A model generated the notes under the pieces. It was not told the origin of the DNA, did not search any database, and saw only the letters and a list, made by a program, of their open reading frames with translations. 64,000 nt of DNA from contig CANJKZ010000403.1 in assembly GCA_947471745.1 (NCBI GenBank), positions 1 to 64,000 on the forward strand, in the 5' to 3' direction. Made by a program: the position numbers and the translations under genes. Below are positions 56,254 to 64,000 of this stretch, one piece after another. Position 1 is the first letter of the stretch. Every line of letters begins with the position of its first letter. This DNA comes from Closterium sp. Naga37s-1. Taxonomy: Eukaryota; Streptophyta; Zygnematophyceae; Desmidiales; Closteriaceae.

Positions 56254-57130
56254 GCAAGGAGGCGCGCGACCAGTAGGTCAGTACGGAGGGAAGGCAGTAG
56301 CACGAGTAGCAGCAGCAGCAGTAAGAGCAGCAGAGCGGCTCGATAAGACTAGGCTGCAGCACCTCCAGCACTCCTAGCAGCACCTCCACCACCAGCAGCA
56401 GTAGCACGAGCAGCAAGGCGGATCGGGTTGGGCAGGGCGGCTCGGGCTGGGCGGCGCGGCTCAGCCTGGGCGGCGCGGGCAGCAGGGCGCGCGCTGTGCA
56501 GGGCAGCAAGGCGTGACGCACGGGCTGCAGCAGGGCGCGACGCGCGGGGCAGCAAGGCGCGACGCGCGGGCTGCAGTAGAGCGCGACGCACGGGGCCGCA
56601 GAGCGCGACGCGCGGGCTGCCGTAGGGCGCGACGCGCAGGGCAGCGGGGCGCGACGTGCAGGCTGCCACAGAGCGCGACACACCGGGCAGCAGAGCGCGA
56701 CGCGCGGGCTGCCGTAGGGCGTGACGCGCAGGGCAGCAGGGCGCGACATGCGGACTGCAGCAGGGCGCGACGTGCGGGCTGCAGCAGGGCGCGACGCACG
56801 GGCTGCAGCAGGACGCGGGGCAGGGCGTGCGCGGGGCAGCGCGACGCGGGGCAGGGCAGGGCGTGCGCGGGGCAGCGCGACGCGAGACAGGGCAGGGCGT
56901 GCGCGGAGCAGCGCGACGCAAGGCAGGGCAGGGCGTGCGCGGGGAAGCACGACGCAAGGCAGGGCAGGGCGTGCGCGGGGCAGCGCGACGCAAGGCAGGG
57001 CAGGGCAGGGCGCGCGCTGACGGCGCAGTGCAGGTTAAGGCGTGGGGTAACGCGGTAACCGCAGTCGGTCACTAGGTAATGGTTGGCCTGAAAACAAAAA
57101 CGGTCCTACGGGCCTACTGCTCTGAAACCA

Positions 57131-57262
57131 TGTCAGAATGTAACGAGCAGGAATGAATGAACTAGCAGCAAGATGGGTACAAGTAGGAAACCCTAATCGG
57201 GTTGTACCCCATATGGGCTACCCCACTATAGCCTACACAATAAACAGCATATAAGTTTGACA
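57131..57262 (-). repeat. 5' LTR of element E (132 bp)
   Basis: TG...CA on the minus strand, similar to the LTRs of B and the G fragment (shared GTAGGCTATAGTGGGGTAGCC). No target duplication partner was found. Confidence 0.82.
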
Positions 57263-57289
57263 ACAAGCAGACGCGCAGCAGCACGAATG

Positions 57290-57735
57290 GCTACGTTTTC
57301 ACCTTCGGCGGCACAGCTGTCTCCTGAACGAGCCAACGCATCAAGTCCGTTACTCTGTCCTCGATGGAGTCAGGGTACATCGCGGCCACCGAAGCTGGCA
57401 AGGAGGCTCGTCGACTTTGATTCCTCCTCGCCGAGATCCAGCTCCTCGACGCTGGGACGCCGACTGCTTTGAATGTGGACAATCAGTCCGCCATCGCTGT
57501 CGCTGAGGGCTTGGGGCTGAAGGGAAACCTCAAGCACATGGAGCGACGCTACGCCTGGCTGCAGCAGATGGTGAAGCGCAAGAAGATTGCGCTGGAATAC
57601 ATCCCAACTTCCGAGCAGCCCGCGGAATTCCTCACTAAGGCGCTGCATTTTTCGGTCTTCAACCAGTGCTCTATCGCGGTCGGCCAGGTTCGCCTTGCCG
57701 AAATCGGCGACGACGATGACGACGTGCAGCAGTAG
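57290..57735 (+). pseudogene. RNase H C-terminus, M family
   Basis: Plus-strand copia RNase H: ESGYIAATEAGKEARRL-like start in one frame with a stop, then from 57469 VDNQSAIAVAEGLGLKGNLK, HMERRYAWLQQM and EQPAEFLTKAL, ending DDDDDVQQ and TAG. It resembles element M (3781-4265). A GTGTGGGGGTG tract at 57774-57784 precedes TGCACGCC, probably the start of an M-relative's 3' LTR. Confidence 0.7.
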
Positions 57736-58249
57736 GTGCCATGTCCTCTAACTTGGCTGGTGCGGTGATCGGCGTGTGGGGGTGTGCACGCCATAGAAAT
57801 ATCCCCTTGTATTTTATTACTTTAGTTCTGGGTGGACCTTGTGTGTGAGGGCCCAAGCTTGAGCTGGGCAGAGGAGTGTCGAAGTGAAATGCCCCGCCCT
57901 CGCTTGGACACATGCATTCTCTGCGACGACGTGGTGAATTCGACGAAGTGATTGTCGCATTGGATCAGCCCGTCCTCTGAAACCGCGATGGGTTTTCGAG
58001 GAGGTGGTCCTCTGATTCACCAGCCCATCGACGAGCTCTGGTCGACGGGGTGCTGTTTGACGAGCTCGTCCTCTGATCTGCTACTGAGTTGCGCGATCTC
58101 TAACAGACGGGGTGCAGTCCGAAGAGCCTCGTTCTCTGATCGAAGGGCACCGTTCGGCGAGCCTCGTCTCGGCGAACTGGTCGGCCGAATTCGCGCGACT
58201 GCGGAACTCTGCGAATGCATGCGAAATTCGCTCAGGGTTTAGCGAAATT
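57736..58249 (+). other. Probable LTR remnant and unassigned spacer
   Basis: After the purine tract, TGCACGCCATAG begins what may be a 3' LTR of the preceding fragment; its far end is not identifiable. The rest has repeated TCCTCTGAT motifs (57970, 58010, 58070, 58130) of unknown meaning. Confidence 0.35.
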
Positions 58250-59529
58250 TCACTCGCCGCTCAGCGTGACTACGAGCTTCACTCTCTTGACTTCAGCACA
58301 GCTTTCTTACAGGGCAGCCTACACGAGAAGATCTGGCTGCGCCGCCCACCTGGCTTCACTGGGTCGTTTCCTGCAGGTACCCAGTGGAGCCTCCGGCGGC
58401 CAGTCTACGGTCTCCGCCAGGCACCTCGCGAGTGGCCCGACACACTGAGGACGACGCTTGCGGCTCTTGGGTTTGCTCTTTCGACTGCTGACCCGTCGTT
58501 GTTTCTACGACCGACACTTCGCTGCCGCCGTTCTACATCCTCGTGTACGTCGACGAATTGGTCTTTGCCACTGCTGACACTGAGGGACTGGCCCGTATGA
58601 AGTCGGAGCTGCAGAAGAGACACACGTGCACAGACCTGGGTGAGCTGCGCAGCTATCTTGGCTTGCAGATCACCGGGGACAGAGCACGGCGCACCATTAC
58701 CTTGACTCGGTCACACATGGTGCAGCAGGTCCTTCAGCGCTTCCGCTTCCAGTACTCCTCGCTACAGTCCACTCCTCTGCCTACCGGTCATTCGCTCTCA
58801 GCTCCACCTTCGGACGAGTCTGTAGAGCCGAGTGGCCCGTATCTAGAGCTTGTGGGCTGCCTCATGTACCTGATGACCTGCACTCGACCTGACCTTGCCT
58901 ACCCTCTAAGCATTCTGGCACACTATGTTGCGCCCGGGAGACACCGACCAGAGCACTGGGAGGCCGCTAAGAGGGTGTTGCGCTACTTGTGCACTACGTT
59001 AGGCGTGGGGCTCGTGCTTGGAGGACGGGGTCCAATTGTCCTCACTGGACACGCAGACGCGTCTTGGGTTGACGACTTGGCTACGCAGCGATCGTCACAG
59101 GGTTACACTTTCAGCCTTGGCTCCGGCTCTGTTTCTTGGCGGTCTACCCGCTCGTCTTCTGTTCTCAGTTCCAGTTGTGAGGCTGAGATCTACGCAGGGG
59201 CCATGGCTGCACAGGAGTTACGCTGGCTCACCTACCTGCTCACCGACTTGGGAGAGCCGCCTTGTTCTCCTCCAGTTTTGTACGTCGACAACAAGGCCAT
59301 GATTGCCTTGTGTAAGGAGCCCAGACTGGAGCACAGGACGAAGCACATCGCTCTGCGTTACTTCCTTGCTCGAGAGTTGCAGCAGCGTGGTCAGCTTCGT
59401 CTTGCTTACGTGGCCTCTCGTGCCAACACTGCTGATATCTTCACCAAGGCACTTCAGCCTTGTGATCATCAGCGTTTCTGTACTGTTTTAGGCCTTGTGC
59501 CTACTTGGCCTCACTTACTCACTTCTTGA
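58250..59529 (+). pseudogene. RT and RNase H of fragment G
   Basis: Two frames overlap near 58500: RT from AFLQGSLHEKIW to SLFLRPTL, then from 58543 YVDELVFATAD, where the catalytic YVDD reads YVDE. RNase H follows: TGHADASWVDDLATQRSSQG, SSSCEAEIYAGAMAAQEL and VDNKAMIALCKEPRL. The RNase H acidic residues look intact, unlike in A. The stop is TGA at 59527-59529. Confidence 0.83.
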
Positions 59530-59758
59530 CTTTGCTTGTACTGTGGTCTATATACTTAGACCTGCATGCTTACACTTGCTAGGTTTTGATTACTGTAATG
59601 TTTGTTCTCCATTATATAACTCTGCTTGTGAACTGGCCTTGTGGCCATTTGCTTGTGCTCAGAGCGTGTGGTGACTTCGTGATCCACCCTGAGCTTGCTT
59701 TGCTTTCCTTGACTGGTCTTGTGACCTCTTGTTCTCCCCCACTTTGCCTATGGGGGTG

Positions 59759-59915
59759 TGTCAAACTATTGTAATGTTCATATTGTGTAGGCTGTAGTGG
59801 GATAGCCCATAAGGGGTACAACCTAATTAGGGTTAGTACTTGTACCCACTTTCATCTTAGTTCAATCGTGAAACCAATTTTTGGAAACTATTGGTTTCGT
59901 TCAGTATTCTTGACA
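59759..59915 (+). repeat. 3' LTR of fragment G (157 bp)
   Basis: TGTCAAACT ... TTCTTGACA directly after GGGGGTG. It is a B-family LTR with an extra ~25 bp in its second half. Confidence 0.8.
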
Positions 59916-60086
59916 GTGTTTGCCGCAGAGCTCGTGGTTGGGTTGGCAGGAGCTTTGGCTGTGGGAGCCGCCTGCTCACCAGATCCTCCAGCCATGTTTC
60001 GGCGGGAGCGCGTACCGGACGCCACCTTGGATTCAAATTTGAATCAGTGGTGGTGATGCGAACAATCCTGAGTAGCTCTCATACCA

Positions 60087-60533
60087 TGTTACAATCTGAA
60101 TTGAAGGTGTAGGATCATCTCAGGTTGATCGCGAGTGTTGTAGCAACGGAAGATTGCTAGTGTATGTCGGGTACGGAACCTGTCAGTAGAAGGAGATTTG
60201 AATCTCGACAGAAGTAAATATAATGATGCTGTACAAGGGTTTATATAGGGATACAGCAGGAATACGAAAGGTCCTAGCTAGCCATGTACTCTGAGGGGGT
60301 ACATTCCCCTTAGGGCTAATCTAGATGCAGGATTGCAACCGTGCGGTTCGGTAAACGTACGCGGTTCGGTAACCGTTTGAAGTTTTTCCGCGCTTTGCAC
60401 TTTGAATTCTTCCTGCTTGTAACTGTCTTCGATAACTGTCTTGACGCCCGGTCTTCGTCCTCGCTGCAGTCATCGTCGCGTTAAGGATTCGTTACTCTTA
60501 GGAATGTTTATTCAACAATTCTATATCGTAACA
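60087..60533 (-). repeat. LTR of a truncated minus-strand element, copy 2
   Basis: Duplicate of 34883-35329 with the same TGTTAC ... GTAACA ends and primer site, so the LTR was present before the duplication. Confidence 0.75.
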
Positions 60534-62828
60534 TTTTGTTCCCCGATTCCCCCCAGCTGTGGCCCATGTTCGGCCATTGTCCGTACTCCATCCTCCTTCA
60601 GTGGAGGCCCCCCACCCCCTTTCGTTGAATTTCTCCCAACGCCATCTGCAGTGTTGGGTTTCGCTTTGCCGGCAGAGTTCTGCAGCTTCGCATCGTGCCA
60701 ATTCTTCTTCTTCTTTAACACTCAGTTCCTTGTTGGGGTCGATGGTGAGGTAAGTCTCCTTGCTGTAGGTTCTAATTCCCCTATTGCATCGAAATTGAAC
60801 CGTGCGGCACAGGATCCCGTTTCAAACCGCTTCCCGCCAATTCCATTTTGATGCATTGGTGTCGGTATGACAACTGTCTTTGTCGTTTCAATTCATTACG
60901 ACTCTTGGTCTTCGATATCACTAGTGTTGTTATCGCTGTTACTTACATGAATGCTTTACCAAATTCCTTATCGTAACAGTCTTCCATGTTGAGGGGAGGC
61001 TACCGGTGAGGGTTGGTTTACCCTCAGGAATTTGTTTTGCATGGCCTGTCACATTTTGAACCAATTTCAAGATTTTGCGCGCGGTTAATTGCGGGCCTTT
61101 AACGTCCGCGTAGTAACCTTAGGTTAATGAGGCAATGTACCTGGAAACTCAAGCTTGGTTAATGAGATGTGTATAAAAGAATGCCAAGTTAAAAGCACAT
61201 ATATTGCGTATACATCCAGACACCCTTGTGTACAAAATCAAGTGAGTGCAACTTGTATCACTAGTTCAACAGTTTCGAGTTTCCTCCTTCTGGGGTTGCG
61301 CAGGTCTTCGGCCCCACAAACCACCTGACAGTGAAATAATACAAAGTAAGGCACCCTGCCCAATATTCGTTCTAGCCCTTGACAAATATCCCAGTGTACT
61401 ACTTTTGAGGTTCCTTCTAGCCCTTGACAAATAGCAATTGTTCAAAAGTCGGGATGATGAAATGGTGATTCACTCTCATTTACTATTGAGAAAATGGGGT
61501 CATTTAGTTGAGATTGAGGATGTTTTGCATGTGATATTGTATTTCAAAATCAAATATTGGAGCCAAACCAGTTCACATGTAGAACAGCTCTGAAAAAACC
61601 TGCAGGCTAGATTGCACTTCCCTTCAGCTGGCTACCTGCGCATCGGACGTATTCTCTGGGCGGCAAAAGGCGCTTCCATGTGCTGAGATGAATCTCGAGT
61701 GGAGGAGGCACCAATTTTGGCATTTTGGGATGAGGACGATTGTCCGTACAGACATATTTTGTGGTAACCAGGATCGCCACAGCTCGTCGATTGTACTCAG
61801 ATCTGTACGACGAAGCCCGCGTCGCACTCTTCCGTACGATATACGGGGTGAGAGCGCGTGTTGAGCTAGTTAGTGATTATTTTAATACGGCCGACCATAT
61901 TTGTCACGTCGTTTGGGGACAGCTACCTATTCGAATTCGCTCCACCATTCGTTTCAATATCGTACTCTGATTAAAATGTGGAGCTGTCAGTCTTGCTTAG
62001 GCAGTCGTATCGTTGTTTTCGTGAAGTTACCGCACTGGATCTATATTATTATTTTTAGGACAGTACCGTCGCAAAGGCATCAACCCTGGGGTGATTGCTT
62101 CCGAGGGGCAGCCATCGCATTGGGCTTTAGTATTTTTTGATCGCGATCATGCCTTCCATTAAGCTTTTATTTCGTGGCTACCACACCAATACTACGGAAA
62201 TATAATGTATCACGGTTTCTCGGACATTAAACACATTACCACTTATACTCAATATTTTCAACACTTGTTACTATTGAACAAGTATGTCCTGCGAATTTGC
62301 TCTGGATGTGATATGGGGCGCGTGCGGAAATTTCGGTCTGTTACGATGAGACAATCACGAAAATAGTTGATGTGCGCAATCTCGCCTATGTACGCTTAGC
62401 GTTAATTCAAATTGTCGCACGCCCTCACTCCTCAGGAGCCTGTCAGGTTGTTTGCATCAGCGACTCCGCTCCACATGTGCAGTATTCCCCTGCGGCCGTT
62501 TTTCCCCACCCCACCCCTCCCCCCCACGCAAACACCTGTCCCAGTTCCGAATCATCCTGCCAAACCAGCCCAAACCTGCACCAACCACCTGCTCAAATCC
62601 CTGGGCCCCTTAGGGCGTCGATTTTTTTCGAAACCCTACCGAAACGCAATGAACTTATACTAAACCCTTTTGACATGGACAACATCCCATTCCACCGCAA
62701 TCAAATGAACTCATTTGACACGCCCTGAACTCATCATCGGTATATTAGTAAGCTTTCTCCGCTCATTCCATATCATGCTGCACGCCCCGTTTACACCTAG
62801 AACGCGAAGGAGAGAAGTAATTTCCACC
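60534..62828. other. Upstream region of the root-cap gene, copy 2
   Basis: Duplicate of 35330-37624 with a handful of substitutions. The GGTATATTAG element near 62737 is conserved. Confidence 0.45.
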
Positions 62829-64000
62829 ATGGCTCGCTATCTCGTCGCTAGTTTGCTCATTCTCCTACTTGTGGCGTCTGTTGTTGACGCAGGTAACAGT
62901 AACGGCAATGGAAAGTCTGAGACCAAGGTTGAGAGCAAGCCCGAGACCAAGGTTGAGAGCAAGCCTGAGACCAAGGTTGAAAGCAAGCCTGCGAGCAAGG
63001 TCGAGAGCAAGCCCGAGAGCAAGCCCGAGCAAGCCCGAGAGCAAGCCTGAGAGCAAGCCTGAGAGCAAGCCTGAGAGCAAGCCTGAGAGCAAGCCTGAGA
63101 GCAAGCCTGAGAGCAAGCCTGAGAGCAAGCCTGAGAGCAAGCCTGAGAGCAAGCCTGAGAGCAAGCCTGAGAGCAAGCCTGAGAGCAAGCCTGAGAGCAA
63201 GCCTGAGAGCAAGCCTGAGAGCAAGGATGAGAGCAAGGATGAGAATCATGGAAAGGGTGAGAGCAATGGAAAGGGTGACGCGGAGGTTAAAAAACAGTCG
63301 TCGAAGAAAAGAGGGCACCTGTGCGTTGATGGGTGCGACTACGAGAAGGGCTCCTTTGACTACTGGAAGGTGCGTCAAGTTGCGGAGATTCTTTGCTTCT
63401 GCCAGTAGTCGATGGATCACCATGCTTGCAGCAAGTTTATGTCTAATTTCAAGATATGGTAATGCGAATGCCATCGTTGCTCTGCTTTCTCGCAATAACC
63501 CCTTTCCGTGCGTTCCTTAACGCAGATTCCGGAGTACAAAGATTGCATGTCGAAGGCCACTAAGAACACCGCCCCCTGGTGCGCGTCTGGCGTGGTTAAC
63601 GCCAAGGACTGCTGCGATCGCTGCAAGAGCCCCGGCACCACCCTGGACGGCAAGCCCTATGAATGCAAATACTGGGTGCACATCCCGTAAGCACCTACCA
63701 AACTGTCGCGGCATTCTTTATTCAGCCTGTTCATGTCCTCGTTCGTATCGCCTGTTGATTTAGACGTATCGCCCCTCAGTGACCTTGGGTTAACAGCGTC
63801 ATAACCTGTCGACGTACTTGTTCGCTTCCTTCCCGGCTCAATGTAAGTTGCTCGCACGTCTTCCCAACCCAATTCCTCTTAAGCTGGTTTCCTGATCGTC
63901 GCTCCATTGCCCTATCGCTTTGCTCTTCGCTCTGTTTGTCGCTTTGCTACGCAGATCGTCGCCCAGCGAGGGCAAGTGCAACGGCAAGGATTGCGGCAAG
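62829..64000 (+). pseudogene. Root-cap-domain gene, copy 2, frameshifted and cut by window end
   Basis: Exons correspond to 62829-63369, 63526-63686 and 63955-64000 (continuing outside). The signal peptide, splice sites and Cys-rich segment are the same as in copy 1. In the KPES array two bases are missing at about 63027-63031, and two extra 12-bp units are present (net +22). Reading then leaves the KPES frame and stops at TGA 63048-63050; the correct frame reopens after it. So copy 2 would make only a signal peptide plus a short repeat. A base-calling error in the repeat cannot be excluded. Confidence 0.8.

Larger units (their letters stand above)
53803..57262 (-). mobile_element. Copia element E, 5' part, minus strand
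   Basis: The 5' LTR is at 57131-57262 (132 bp; minus strand TGTCAAACTT ... CATTCTGACA) with primer site TGGTTTCAGAGCAG beside it. The GC-rich leader (56280-57070) is followed by the C-terminal gag region, protease, integrase and part of the linker. RT, RNase H and 3' LTR are missing. The element stops near 53803, where F leader sequence of opposite orientation begins. Confidence 0.8.
58250..59915 (+). mobile_element. Copia fragment G: RT, RNase H and 3' LTR
   Basis: The element starts abruptly inside RT (LAAQRDYELHSLDFSTAFLQ), closest to A. It continues to a complete RNase H, the polypurine tract CTATGGGGGTG and a 157-bp LTR (59759-59915). The LTR shares AAGGGGTACAACC and TTAGGGTTAGTACTTGT with B. 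Its 5' part is lost. Confidence 0.83.
60017..64000. repeat. Segmental duplication, copy 2
   Basis: Near-identical to 34813 onward. Seen differences include GGGTATGG/GGGTACGG, TGTCTAAAAG/TGTATAAAAG and GATGAGATGG/GATGAAATGG. The left junction follows about 100 bp of unrelated sequence after the G-fragment LTR. The copy runs off the window. Confidence 0.92.

Noticed and set aside
40051..57262. F and E as one self-integrated element
   Set aside because: Their LTRs differ far too much to be the two ends of one cDNA.

Overview
This is nuclear DNA from a green-lineage eukaryote (a streptophyte: probably a charophyte alga or a bryophyte-grade plant). The evidence is GT-AG introns with good coding phase, a receptor-like kinase fused to a U-box, a secreted protein with a plant 'root cap' type domain, and many Ty1/copia LTR retrotransposons. 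The species is inferred, not read. Most of the 64 kb is transposon, much of it nested.

Layout. 1-2483: unassigned low-complexity DNA. 2484-9805: degenerate minus-strand copia element M with ~1 kb LTRs. 9806-11525: broken pieces (diverged M-type LTR, a Ty3/gypsy 5' LTR with the start of gag, a copia RT scrap). 12358-13725: minus-strand hAT-like transposase remnant with a clean intron. 13772-27290: copia element B (+). Its 5' LTR is split by an M-type solo LTR (13854-15267, TSD GTACT), and its leader holds a complete copia element A (15787-23121, TSD TGCCC). 28455-31960: minus-strand U-box kinase gene followed by an array of partial U-box exons. 32939-33353: possible first exon of another minus-strand gene. 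34813-39677: truncated LTR, then a three-exon gene for a secreted root-cap-domain protein. 40051-57262: second transposon tower. Element F (+) has its LTR split by a 518-bp inverted-repeat element (TSD TGTAT). Element D (40848-53771, TSD CCTAC) lies in F's leader, and element C (43526-49240, TSD CGCTA) lies in D's protease region. Element E (-) abuts F in inverted orientation. 57290-59915: M-type RNase H and a copia RT/RNase H fragment (G) with 3' LTR. 60017-64000: near-identical second copy of 34813 onward, carrying the root-cap gene with a frameshift.

The host genes are few: the U-box kinase (signalling plus ubiquitin ligation), the root-cap-domain secreted protein (two copies) and one hypothetical. 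The transposons can be ordered in time from their nesting: C after D after F; A and the solo LTR after B. Copia families A, B, D and E share very short LTRs (109-132 bp, E and B slightly longer than D), a GGGGGTG polypurine tract, a long glycine-rich gag tail in A and B, and an unusual zinc-knuckle spacing. The in-frame stops in A and B that can be compared between relatives are all TAG and fit CHG-context cytosine deamination, which suggests silencing by methylation.
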